From the NCBI GenBank assembly GCA_014905825.1, contig JACGCN010000021.1, positions 744,001 to 808,000 on the forward strand: 64,000 nt of DNA, read 5' to 3'. The DNA comes from Lyophyllum atratum (Eukaryota; Basidiomycota; Agaricomycetes; Agaricales; Lyophyllaceae). Positions 36,552-47,644 of the stretch are shown here, piece by piece; within the stretch, counting starts at the first letter, position 1, and the number at the start of each line of letters is the position of its first letter. A model generated the notes under the pieces. The model ran no database searches, was not told the DNA's origin, and saw only the letters and a program-made list of their open reading frames with translations. Made by a program: the position numbers and the translations under genes.

Positions 36552-39500
36552 ATGCCGGCGCGACAGACTCGCTCCAATAAGCAGACGCCGCGACAGACTC
36601 GCTCGAATAGGCAGGGCCCATTGGAAGCGCTTCCTAATCCTCCAAGGGCCGCCAATAGACGGAAGAAGGCCCCTGCATCGAACCCAGCCCCAGTCTCGTC
36701 CACGAATGGGTTGAGCGACGCTCTCAACGCGTCATCTGCCGCCAATTCAGGTGCTTCGCCGCCCAACAACAACGAAACTCCTTTGCCCGCTCCCCCGCCC
36801 ATTAAACCCACAACCAACTCCTCCGCCGATTCTGTTGCCCAGCATCCGCCTCCTGATAACCCGCCTCCCACTTCCGCCACCTCGCCTTCCCACGACGACA
36901 CTCCGCCACCCGTTGAAACAGCAGTTGGTGTTGCACCACCGGTTCCACATGGTCAGCGCCCGCGCCCGCGCCCGCGTACCTACGCATCCAAGCCAGTGGC
37001 CAATGAGGACCAGGACGACGATCGTCATTTCGTGTCCGGTCGCGTCTGGCAGCAGAAGCTCCATGCTCAATTCGGTGCTGAATCTGGCGAGCCTGGAACG
37101 CCCCGGGGATCACCGCTCAACCTCGTGCCTTCTGAGGGGGCGAACCCCATTGATGACCTGCAGGAGGACATCCCATCCGACCATGCCGAAGGAGCGGAGA
37201 ATGAGGAGGAGGAAAAGAATGAGAACAACGAGGAGGATCAGAACGAGGACAAGGACGAGGACAAGGAAGAGGAGGAGGAGGAGGAGGAGGAGGAGGAGGA
37301 GGAGGAGGAGGAGGAGGAGGAGGAAGAGGAAGAGGAAGAGGAAGAGGACGAGGAAGGCGAAAGTGAAAAGGAAGAGGGTGCAGCCGGGGTTGACATTGAG
37401 GAAGATCGCCCTAACACACCGGTTGAGAGCGATCCCAGCGCATCAGATTACGAGACTACCGCTACTGCTCGACAGGCTGATCGTGACCGTCGCCGCCGAC
37501 GAGGACGTGCCGTCAGTCTGTCCATGGAGGAACAGGACGCAGAGGACGAGCAGGACTTCCTCGGCAACGCACAGCCTACTTCCCCCCCTCGCTTGACGGC
37601 TTTAAAGAAAGGCAAAAAGAAAGGCCAAGCCCCCGAAGAAGTCGCCTGAGGTCGACTCCGACAGTACCTCACACACATCAGGCCCACTACCGAAGGCAGC
37701 GGCCGATTCTGCGGTCGCCGCCTACCGCGAGTACCTCGCCAAGCTCGAGGCACTGTCGACGCAGTACGGAAAGCCGGTCGGCCTATTCCAGCAGGTGGTC
37801 GGAGAGACAGTCAAACGACCTCGCCAGATGAACGCATGGAATGCATTCCAGGCCTGGTATGGGGAGTTCGGAGATATAAAGCATGATCCCGACAGTAAGT
37901 TTTTCTCAATCGCATCACCAAACGTATACTTATCAGCATCATAGTGCCGAGGGAGGAATGGATCGCAATTCTCAGCGAGGATTGGCACAAGCGTAAGGAC
38001 GATCCCCAAGTAGACATGACCGCCTTCAAGAAGGAGATTTTCGACTGGTATGATAGCGGGATTGGCCTCTACGTCGAAAAAAAGAGGGAGAAGGGCAACT
38101 TGCCAGCTCTGACGAGCCGTATCCTCGACCCGTTCATAAAAATGGTCAGTCCCCTTTCGAAGCCCCCGCCGTGCCATATTCTTATTTGTAGTCAACAGAG
38201 TCGCCAAGTCAGGGACCAATACAATCTCCAAGTCTTTGGCTGGCTCATCGACACTGAGCGGGATGCTCATGGCGCCACGGCAAGTGTTGCTTGGGGCGGA
38301 TCGAAGGAATACAAGGAGTTGCGCGCAGAGTATTCGACGGTCCTGAGTCAGCAGGCTTCGGACTACGAAGGGATGTTCAAGTACGTATATTAAGTGCGTC
38401 TAACGATTCAAGCTCGCTAATGACACCTTCAGGCACAAGGATCTGCGCGATCGGGAACGGGCGGTCGCCAAAGGGCGATTTGTCCCCAAACTGGTAGACG
38501 ATGGCCCCCCCAGGGATCGCTTTCGTCGTAATCTCGGTGAATACCTGCGTTGTGACATCGGTGCGTTCTTTTGAAGTGTATCTAATGGTGCTACATCTAA
38601 CTAAATAACTCGCAGGGGGTATCATTGGTGCTAAACTCTCGGACAAAGAAGCAAGCGTCCTGGTGATGAGATGGAAGGATTGGTGTGACTTCGCATACAC
38701 GTCCCAGATGTGCCTCGTCGGCTGGCACGCCGATCTCCCTGCGCTCGGTCCAGACTTCAACTTCAAGAAACTCAAGCAAAAGCCTCTAGAAGAAATGGTA
38801 AAGGCTCGTACGGACTCGCCCAATTCTCAAGACGTTGTTCGGGTCATCCCGTGGTCCGAAGGTATGTTCTCCTGTCGTTATGTGGATAGAAACTATACTC
38901 ATAATCCTTAGCCGACAAGCAACGTCAGGGCGCAAACCAGGCAGACATTCCGCTCCTCGTGGACACCGACCGAACGGTACTTCTCAAAGTCTCGGATTCG
39001 ACAAAGTTCCTCAACACATTTGCGAAATCGAAGAGCGGGGCTCGTCGCCCACCAGTCATCATTCCCGAAGACCCATCCGACACTGGGTCCGACTTGGAGT
39101 TCGAAACTGAGGGTGATTATGCTCAGCCTCGTCAGCCTGTTCCTCGAGTTGATGCTCGACGGGTGCAACGAGCACACTTGGGGCCTGCGGAACGTCGCGA
39201 ACAGCAACCCCGAGCAACCACGAGCCGCGACGAGCTCCAGTCTCGCAAACGCGCCCATGAGGATCACACCCCAGCCGTACCGCGGCAGCATCCGTCTGAG
39301 CCATCGTCACGTGCCCCCGTCGGGATTCATCGTCCACCTCCTCCCATTCCTGGTCCACGAGCGTCTCGTCCCCCGGTAACCACTTCGCGCTACCCGCCAG
39401 CTCAAATCACAAACAGGCCTGACCCGGGAATGGCGGAGCGCCCAGCCAAGAAGCGGAAAATACATGAAGTCAACCTCACTCCGCGTACTTCCCGTCCAGT

Positions 39501-39555
39501 GGCTCCCATTCCACGCCGCGCCACGGAGAATGGGCATCGTCCAGCATCGCGCTAA
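36552..39555 (+). pseudogene. Acidic HMG-like cargo protein, frame broken once
   Basis: Starts MPARQTRSNKQTPRQTRSNR, a small tandem repeat. A Pro/Ser/Thr-rich region follows, then a long Glu tract (about residues 225-280). After GKKK at about 37614-37618 the frame must skip one base to continue as KPPKKSPEVDSDS. This is either an indel in the A5 run or a sequencing error. The next part, RPRQMNAWNAFQAWYGEF and MPREEWIAILSEDWHKRK across an intron, is HMG-box-like (weak similarity). Exons then join through VFGWLIDTERDAHGA, RAVAKGRFVPKLVDDGP and MRWKDWCDFAYTSQMCLVGW to a basic Arg/Pro-rich tail ending at 39555. It is probably a DNA-binding partner encoded by the KDZ element; the role is inferred. 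Confidence 0.65.
37267..37346. repeat. (GAG/GAA)n microsatellite coding for poly-Glu
   Basis: About 18 GAGs and then GAA/GAG alternation in frame, giving an uninterrupted Glu run within the HMG-like protein. It is prone to length change. Confidence 0.9.
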
Positions 39556-39923
39556 CCCGTAGCCGGCCCTTCGCACCACAACATTTACCCCGAGCGGGAA
39601 GAAGACGAAGGATACGCGCTTGACGATTATGAGAACGGGTATTATGACCAATAGTTGATTTATTTACCTGATTCTCGATGTTCCCCACTATGATCACTGT
39701 TACTTCATTTTGTATTGTCTATGTCTTATGTAGTTGTCTATGTCTTATGTAGTCTGTAGTTATTATATGCAATCCATGATTATGTCAATTTATGTCTGAA
39801 TGACTTCCGATTTAAATCTCAAGGACAAGTTGGACTTAAAGGTAATTGCGTAGACTTGAAATATGTACTAATATTTTAGTGACTATATAACATCTTATCA
39901 AACACGCTGGTATAAGGGATAAG

Positions 39924-40165
39924 TGGGCGGGACCACTCACACCGTGGGCAGGACCACGCACACCATGGGCAGGACCATGCACACCGTGGGCAGGACCATG
40001 CACACCATGGGCAGGACCACGCACACCATGGGCAGGACCACTCACACCATGGGCAGGACCACTCACACCATGGGCAGGACCAGGCGCCGTGGGGCGGGAC
40101 CAGGCGCACCATGGGCAGGACCAGGCGCCGTGGGGCGGGACCACGCGCACCATGGGCAGGACCAT
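39924..40165. repeat. Right subterminal array of GGGCAGGACCA units
   Basis: About 12 units of roughly 18 bp, core GTGGGCAGGACCAYGCACACC and relatives, running into the right inverted repeat. The unit core is that of the left array with A to G at one position. Confidence 0.9.
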
Positions 40166-40403
40166 AAAGCGTGACGTGACATATCTGGTCTCGCCCACAC
40201 CTTTGGTCCAGCCCAAGACCTGAGATGGGAAGACCATAGCCTGTTGGGACAGCTTGGGCTGTCCCAAACTGGGAAGCCCACTCCTTAAGTGTGGGAAGAC
40301 CAGATTGCTTGGGACCAGACCATGGTCCCAGACCCTGTTAGGCTAGTCTTTCACAGTGGGACCAACTACCCTAAGAAGGTATCTCTAGGGGCTGCCTGAA
40401 GTG
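40153..40403 (-). repeat. Right terminal inverted repeat of KDZ element
   Basis: 251 bp, complement of 27937-28187. It is followed by GGAAATCG and the resumed Copia gag frame. Confidence 0.95.
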
Positions 40404-40411
40404 GGAAATCG

Positions 40412-43400
40412 CTTACCGCCATTTACGGTCAGACCGACGAAAATGCCGCCGCCCTCGCCGAACGTACACTCCGTAACACTAAACTCCTCGACAACGGTGA
40501 CTTCACCGAACACATCACTCTACTCCGCACCAGATGGACGACGGCAGTAGATAAGGGGGCACACATCGACGATAAAGCGTTCCAAGCCATAGTCTTAGCA
40601 TCGCTCCCCAAGGACTGGAACATTATAGTATCCATCCTATACACCGCGAAGACATCGGCTGACGCCATAGCCACGTTAACACTGCATTGGGAGCGGATCA
40701 AGGAGCAGAACGCACCTGCCCAGACCTCCGCAACCGCTCTCCAAGTCAAAACCTCCAAGAAAAGCGGAATCAAGTGCATTAACACGAACTGTGGCCGCAC
40801 CGGGCACACCATCGAAGATTGCTACTGGCCCGGGGGAGGAAAAGAAGGTCAATTCCCTCCCCATTTCCGAAACCGAGGACGCACCTCCACGGAAAATAAA
40901 ACACCCACACCACCGGCTAACACACCCACGGCAAACATCGCCAACGCCACCACGGCAAGCGCCACACCCTCGCCAAACTCATCCCACGTCACCTACGCCC
41001 TCATGGCTACCATGACCGATCCAGATATTCTACATCGGGTACAGGAGAATAACCTCTCCCCTACCGAGACCGAGTTTGTCCCAGCCACCTTAATTCAAGG
41101 ACACTTGAACCAAGTCGAAGCCTACTGGACAGACTCCAATGGAACGAAGTCCGTGGTAGCATCACGACGACGACTCACCTATGCCGACTCGGGTGCTAGT
41201 GATCATTGTTTTATCGAGCGGGGTGACTTCACAGACTACGTCGAGTTCAACCCACCACGCTCAGGCCAGCCGGCAAACGCGGGAAGCACATTCCGGATCC
41301 TTGGCAAGGGAACCGTCAAGAAATATGTCACCATAAATGGAGAGAAGACCGCACTTGTCTTCTCAGACGCACTCCATACCCCTGACCTCTCAGCAAACCT
41401 TATCTCCATCGCCAAATTCGATGCCGCCGGGTTCTCCATCAAATTCTCTGGAGGGAGAGCAGTATTCACCGCACCGGACGGCCGCATCTTCATGATTGGT
41501 ACCGGGACTAGCGGACTCTACCTCCTGGAAACGAGCAGCGCCGCACCACCCGTCCCTCCTACTTCCCACATCCAACGACCAGCCACGATCGCTATGGTCG
41601 CCAAATCCCTGAATATCCCTGTCCCACTCGACGTGTGGCACCGTCGTTTCGGCCACGCAGGCGTAACAGGCATTCGCGAGCTGGCTAAAAAGAAGTTGGT
41701 TGATGGACTACAATTCAAAGGAGATATGGACATCAGAGGGGTCTGCGAGGATTGCATTTATGGCAAGCATACCGCGCGACCTTATGATGGCACTGTGACC
41801 CCTGAAGCTGATGCCAACATAAAGGTACACATCGATTTGTGGGGACCAGCGAGCATCGCGTCGCTGGGGGGAGCGGTATACATGATGCTATGTGTCGACG
41901 GGGGAACAATCCGCATGCAGGGCTTCTTCCTATCGAGGAAGGACGCGACGACGACCCTAACGGCGTTTGAAATCTACCACAAAGAATCAGAAAGACAGAC
42001 GGGGAAGAAGTTGACATACGTGCGAATAGACGCGGGGCGAGAATGGTTTAACGAGCAATGGCGAGAATACTGTCAGACGCACGGTATTATCCTAGAATTC
42101 AGCACACCTTATGCACACGGCCAGAACGGACTCGTCGAGAGATGCATACGCACCATCATCGAAGCCGTACGTTGCATGCTCGCGGATAGCGGACTTCCGA
42201 AATTCCTATGGGCCGAAGCCGCCGCAACTGCCATCTACCTCCGGAATCGACTCCCCTCACACAGACACCCGGGCATTATCCCTGAAGAGAAGTGGTCGAA
42301 GAAGAGGCAGAGTGTCGCGCATCTCAGACCTTTCGGATGTGACGCATTCGCTAAGGTACCGGAGGAACTGGTCTCATCAAAATTAGATCCTCGATCGATC
42401 AAGTACGTCATGATCGGGTACTCCCAAAATGGATACAAACTCTTCGATCGAAATACGCGGTCTATTATTACCAGCCGCGACGTTATATTTGAAGAAGGTG
42501 TAGGACACCGTACTCTCACCGTCTATGAAGATGACGATCTACTGGGTACCACGGCACCGGAGGTCAATCCCACCATCCCTCCCATTATCCATGCCAAACA
42601 ACCGGTGGCGGCGCGCGTCCGAGACAGTGATGGGCCGCTGCACCCCCCTTTAGAGGCACCCCCTATCGAGAACGACATGACACACCATACTGCACCCGCA
42701 CCCACCGAACCACCTCCACCCCGCCGATCTACCCGCCTTGTTACCTCCAAACCATCCTCCGCCATCATCGCATCACGCGAAGCCCTTGCCACTGAGGAGG
42801 CTGCCAAGGCTACGGGGGAGGACTGGGCGACTAATTATAAGCCCACGGCACTTCTCGCGGATAGCGCGCACGCGTACCTGGCTTCCCTGGACACCGACGA
42901 CTCCGATTCTCACGTTCCCAAGCACTATGGGGAAGCCATGAGACGGCCCGACTTATGGGTGCCGCCGATGGAGGCCGAACTCGAAGTCTTGCAGAAACGG
43001 GAGGTCTTCCGGCTGGTCGACGAATCCGAGGTGCCCGAGGGGAAGAAAGTGATAGGATGTATGTGGGTCTACGCGAACAAATACGACGCAGACGGGAATA
43101 TTGTCAAACGGAAGGCACGCCTTGTTGCGAAGGGCTACACCCAAATTCACGGCGAAGATTACGACGAGACGTACGCAGCGGTTGTCCGCCTGGAATCCAT
43201 CCGCATCACCGTCGCCATCGCTGCTCGACTCAGTCTCCACATGTGGCAGATTGATTTTGTCTCCGCCTACCTAAACAGCGTCAACCGCCACATCGTCTAC
43301 ATGAAGGTTCCGCCCGGGTTTCGAGGGGGGGAGGGGAAGGTATGCCTTCTCCTCAAAACCCTATACGGAATGATGCAGGGCGGGTATGACTGGTGGCATA

Positions 43401-44468
43401 CACTCAACGCCAGTTACGACAAACTCGGTTACCTCCAATCACGAGCCGATAGTTGCGTCCGGTCTAGATTAATTGGAAATGAAAGAACCATCACGAATAC
43501 ATATACAGACGACACCGTCGGAGCGTCCTCCACAACCAAAGGCTCCAAACAAGCGAAGGGAGAACTTGCGGGCGAATACGAAACAAAAGATATGGGGGAG
43601 TTGAAATTCATTCTAGGAATGCGAGTCGACCGAGATCCCGACACAGGATCCATTTCCCTCTCTCAACGAAATTACCTCGAGAGAGTCCTAAAACGTTTCG
43701 GAATGGAAGATGGCAACACTCACCATACCCCACTCCCTACCGGTATCCAGCTCACTGCGTCACCATCCCCGCAACCCGAAGCCGACATACTATTCATGAA
43801 AGATAAACCGTACCGAGAAGTCCTTGGCTCCGTAATGTGGGCCCAAGTCGCAACACGCCCCGACTTATCCTATGCAGTAGGATTACTCGCCCGGTTTCAA
43901 TCCAACCCTGGACCAACTCATTGGAACGCATTAATACATGTACTCGGTTACATCAAGGGAACACTCGACTACCGACTAACCTACACCAAAGAAGGTAGTC
44001 TCAAACCTGTTGGATACGTAGATGCCGACATCAACCAGCGGTTACGTCTTCATGATGTCAAACGGCGCCGTCTCATGGAGTTCGAAACGCCAAAATACGG
44101 TCGCGTTATCCACCACGGAAGCCGAGTATATGGCCCTTACCCGAGGAGCGCAACAAGCGTTATGGATGCATAACTTCCTTCTGGAGGTCGACCTCGAGCA
44201 GCCCTTACCAGCCACTATCCACGTCGACAACACCTCCGCTATTTCACTCGCTAAATCCACCAAAGGGCATTCCCGCGCAAAACACATTGACATACGCCAC
44301 CATTACGTGCGCGAACGCGTTCAAGAAAAAGACATCGAAGTTATTCACATCACATCCACCGACAACCCCGCTGATATATTCACCAAATCCCTTCCTCGAG
44401 TTCTACACGAACATATGGTGGACATCCTTCAACTCAAGCCGGGCCTTAACCGTCAGGGGGAGTGTTAG
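40412..44468 (+). pseudogene. Copia gag C-terminus and pol polyprotein, damaged
   Basis: Continues gag after DAWKS with LTAIYGQTDENAAAL. The zinc knuckle is CINTNCGRTGHTIEDC. The protease motif is YADSGASDHC. The integrase has WHRRFGH with CEDC, then HIDLWG, RIDAGREW and NGLVER (complete DDE). Reverse transcriptase shows IDFVSAYLNS and YTDDTVG, with Thr where most Copia elements have Ala or Val. At about 44031 the frame breaks: VDADI should run on to an RNase H loop, but a short stretch is missing and the next frame resumes at STSGYVFMMSNGAVSWSSKR. The RNase H C-terminus (STTEAEYMAL, AKHIDIRHHYVRE) ends at 44468, inside the first bases of the 3' LTR. Confidence 0.9.
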
Positions 44469-44633
44469 GAATTGACTTGTACAAGGCCGGCAAAAGTATG
44501 ACGTACCGAGGACGGGTTTCCCGCGTGCTCGGTAAGCATGCGCGATCGTGTTACTAATAATAGAGCTCCGCGTTTTCGACACCGACTGTCGAAAACTGTT
44601 TTCTATTCAGTAGAACGGAACTGCTTATTAAAC

Positions 44634-44853
44634 TGTTGGAGTTGACCGGCCGAGGCCCAAAACCCTATATTTAGATTTGTTTATTTTCCCGATCACTGAC
44701 TTGCCGCGCCTTGCCGTAGTCGATTTTCCGCCTCATTTGTGTTCCTTTTCGTGTATATATTCGACGGTCTAGGTACTGGTATCTAGTAGTGGAATACATT
44801 ATCTGTTAACCCCCCCTCATCCTGTCCTCGTTCTCGGTACCTGGTTTCCAACA
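44634..44853 (+). repeat. 5' LTR of gag-only element
   Basis: 220 bp; by eye identical to 45960-46179, which points to a young insertion. Confidence 0.93.
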
Positions 44854-45080
44854 GGTTATGGGCCCCGAGCTTTCACTGTTCACATCACTCGCATCACCCT
44901 CGGCTATCTTATCTTGATTATCTAATCGTCTCGGAAGCCTCCGACTGTACTGGAGCATCGCATCGAAAGCCGTCGACTGTACTGACGCACGGGAAGCCTC
45001 CGACTGTACTGGAGCACGGAAGCCGCAGACTGTACTTGCGCAACGGAAGCCCTCGATTGTACTGAGGCACGGAATTTAGA

Positions 45081-45860
45081 ATGGGAGAGAAAGGTTTCAC
45101 GAAGTTGGACGACGAGAATTATGACTCGTGGGAATTTGAGATTCGGGCGGAGTTGAAGAGGAAGCAGGTTTTGGCATTGGTGGAGGGAAAGGAATCGCGG
45201 CCCGTGGGGAGCGATGGTTCGAAGGCGGTCAAGGGATGGATCGCGAAGAGGGATCTGGCATCTGCGGAGATTGTACGGAGATTGGACCCTGGTCAGTTTG
45301 CACACGTTCGCGGTTATGACGAGGACCCGGCCGGAATGTGGGAGAGGTTACGGGATTTTCATCAGGCGTCGGGTTTGGGGAGCATCATTGCCATGTGGGG
45401 CAAGTTTACATCATTCAGGAAGGCCGACGAGGTCTCTATGCGCACGCACATCGGCAATATTCGCACGCTCGCCGACAAGCTCAATCACCTTGGCGAAACC
45501 CCCTCGAACGCCCTCACCATCGCAGTTCTATTCAAATCCCTTCCCCCCGCTTACAGCTCACTCATCGTCTCACTCGACTCACACGAAAAATCCACCGACC
45601 TCGATTTCATCATTGGCCGCGTTCTAAATGAAGAAACTCGCCTTGCCGACGATTGCGGCAACCACACCCACGGCATCGAAACTAGCGCCCTGCACGCTGA
45701 TGCGCGCCCACGCAACAAAAACACCGACAAATCGAAGATCCGGTGCTTCCGATGCAACGAACTTGGCCATTACCAAAGCGAGTGCAAGGAACCGGCCCCT
45801 GCCGCGCCGGAACCCAAGGCTATGGTCGCATCGACATCGCGCGTCACATACGCCCTCTAA
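45081..45860 (+). CDS. Gag protein with UBN2-like domain and CCHC knuckle
   Basis: 259 residues, single exon. KLDDENYDSWEFEIRAELKR opens a Copia-type gag (UBN2-like) domain. The segment WERLRDFHQASGLGSIIAMW and the helices up to RVLNEETRLADD are as in the family. The zinc knuckle is CFRCNELGHYQSEC. The frame stops right after VTYAL; the host Copia gag-pol frame has the same VTYAL just before MATMTDPD. The loss of pol was therefore close to the gag-pol junction. The protein is intact and could form particles. Confidence 0.9.
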   Translation: MGEKGFTKLDDENYDSWEFEIRAELKRKQVLALVEGKESRPVGSDGSKAVKGWIAKRDLASAEIVRRLDPGQFAHVRGYDEDPAGMWERLRDFHQASGLGSIIAMWGKFTSFRKADEVSMRTHIGNIRTLADKLNHLGETPSNALTIAVLFKSLPPAYSSLIVSLDSHEKSTDLDFIIGRVLNEETRLADDCGNHTHGIETSALHADARPRNKNTDKSKIRCFRCNELGHYQSECKEPAPAAPEPKAMVASTSRVTYAL

Positions 45861-45959
45861 AATTGAACGGCTCTCGAAGTCTGTGGGAGCATTTTTATTT
45901 TCTGTTTATTTTCTCATTTTATTTTCCTTTTTGTTTTGTGTCTCGCCGGTCTGTGGGAG

Positions 45960-46179
45960 TGTTGGAGTTGACCGGCCGAGGCCCAAAACCCTATATTTAG
46001 ATTTGTTTATTTTCCCGATCACTGACTTGCCGCGCCTTGCCGTAGTCGATTTTCCGCCTCATTTGTGTTCCTTTTCGTGTATATATTCGACGGTCTAGGT
46101 ACTGGTATCTAGTAGTGGAATACATTATCTGTTAACCCCCCCTCATCCTGTCCTCGTTCTCGGTACCTGGTTTCCAACA
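45960..46179 (+). repeat. 3' LTR of gag-only element
   Basis: 220 bp with the same TG...CA ends as the 5' copy, followed by the TAAAC duplication and the continued Copia LTR. Confidence 0.93.
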
Positions 46180-46410
46180 TAAACCACTTACCAACCACTT
46201 AGGGTTCGTTCGGACTCAAGAATGCGGCATTTTGATGTCGCATTCTCGCCCGATATGGTAGCTCAAATTATGATCACATGGTTTCGAAATCGCGTGAGGC
46301 TGTGACGATTTGTGACTTGTTCGCGGTTTGTTGATTTGGCGCGCCCGCCGGTTCCATTTGCGGCTTGCCCCTCCCTCATTGCCGCCTTTTCCTCCTGTCA
46401 TTCTCGAAGC

Positions 46411-47491
46411 ATGGCCGCGGCAGCATGGACCACCGAGGATGAGACCACGTTCTTGGACTTTCTTCTCACGCAGGCCGCAGCAGCTGGTGATGGGGCCAAC
46501 TTCAAGATGGTGACATTTACAGCTGCCTCAGCCGTCGTTGACAAGGATCGCAGCAAGGGTGGTCCGAAAACAGCGAAGGCATGTCAGAATAAATGGAACA
46601 CAGTATGTCCCCTATGTCCCCTCAGCTCCAGACCTGCCACTATACTCATTTTGCGTTCGCAGCTCCGCCGCGCATTTCGTGCGATACAGGCCATCAAATT
46701 TTCGAAGTCAGGGTGGACCTGGGACGATGATTATGGCGCAAACATCACGCTCGACATGGAAGATGCGTGGAACGCTTTCATCAAGGTCTACAAGGATGCC
46801 AAACCGTTCAAGAATAAAGGTTGGGTCCACCTCGAAAAGATGACTCAGCTCATGCCTGCCACCGTCAAGGGCACACATGTCTTTCGTGCTTCGCAGGGTG
46901 CGTCTGGCCTTGACACCGATCGCGACGTGGGTACTCAGCAGGACGACAATGAGGATGAGGATGAGGAGAGGGATGCTATGGTCGAGGGGGACGCACACCT
47001 CTCGGAAGAAGGTGCTGACACTATCACGGTCATTCCTACTCTAGTACGTGGATCTGAATTTCTTTTTCTCAATGTCCTCCTTCACTGTTCATTATTAGAC
47101 CATCCCGTCCACTCCCCCTCGCTCTTCTCGCAGGCGTGAGCGTGCCGTCTCTGAAACACCTGCCCCTTCTTCCAAGAAGGCCCGAGTGACAGGTGCTGAG
47201 GCCATCTCAAGTCTCACGGACTCGATCAGTCGCTTTGGGGACAACATTTGCGTGGTCCTGGCTGGTGACCCATCTCTGCGTACACCTCATCGTCACCGAA
47301 AGGCCGTCCAGCTCGCTCAGAAGGAAGACTGGCTCTCGAAGGCTGATCGACTTGTTCTTTGTAAAATTCTCGAGAAGGACATCAAGGCTGCGGATGCATA
47401 TACTGCGCTTGATGACGATGATGAGGAGTTCCATCGGATGTGGGTTCAGGATAAGGTGGACGATGCCAAGGCGTTGAGGATGGCTGCGTAA
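46411..47491 (+). CDS. Harbinger 2 Myb/SANT-like protein
   Basis: Exons 46411-46602, 46663-47043 and 47099-47491 give 321 residues. AAAWTTEDETTFLDFLLTQA and NFKMVTFTAASAV correspond to the SANT-like region of the Harbinger 1 partner. SGWTWDDDYGANITL, AKPFKNKGWVHLEKM and the acidic region (DEDEERDAMVEGD) also correspond. The C-terminal WLSKADRLVLCKILEKDIKA block matches too. The start Met is the first in the frame that resembles the sister protein. Confidence 0.85.
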
Positions 47492-47644
47492 TTTTCCCTT
47501 TTGTTCCACGATCGCAATAATCCTTCGTTCACAAATTAATTCTTCACGTATAACCTTCTATCTAGATTCTAATCCTTGACTCGCTCCATAGCCTCGATAC
47601 CCATACATCACATTCGTTTATCTATACACTCATTTGGATAATGA

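Larger units (their letters stand above)
27937..40403. mobile_element. KDZ-superfamily DNA transposon, 12,467 bp, with cargo genes
   Basis: Bounded by 251-bp inverted repeats that begin CACTTCAGGCAGCCCCTAGA, with only about three mismatches. An 8-bp target duplication GGAAATCG lies at 27929-27936 and 40404-40411, the size I recall for Zisupton-type elements. Contents: KDZ transposase (minus, 28884-32382), NGN/KOW Spt5-like gene (minus, 32821-35402), repeat-rich divergent control region (35403-36551) and an acidic HMG-like gene (plus, 36552-39555). Arrays of GTGGGCARGACCA-type units lie just inside both ends. It entered the gag gene of the Copia element, so it is younger than that insertion. 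Confidence 0.93.
44634..46179 (+). mobile_element. Gag-only LTR retrotransposon (TR-GAG type), 1,546 bp
   Basis: Two 220-bp LTRs (TGTTGGAG...TTTCCAACA) flank a 1.1-kb interior that holds one gag gene and no pol. TAAAC is duplicated on both sides (44629-44633, 46180-46184). A primer site identical to that of the host Copia element follows the left LTR, and a purine tract GTCTGTGGGAG precedes the right one. Protease, integrase, reverse transcriptase and RNase H must come from another Copia element. Confidence 0.93.

Noticed and set aside
37267..37346. CRISPR-like regular repeat
   Set aside because: A simple trinucleotide microsatellite without spacers, in a fungal coding region.
36747..37596. 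Arg-rich open frames antiparallel and out of phase to the HMG-like gene
   Set aside because: Shadows of the GAG tract and of the Pro-rich coding region.
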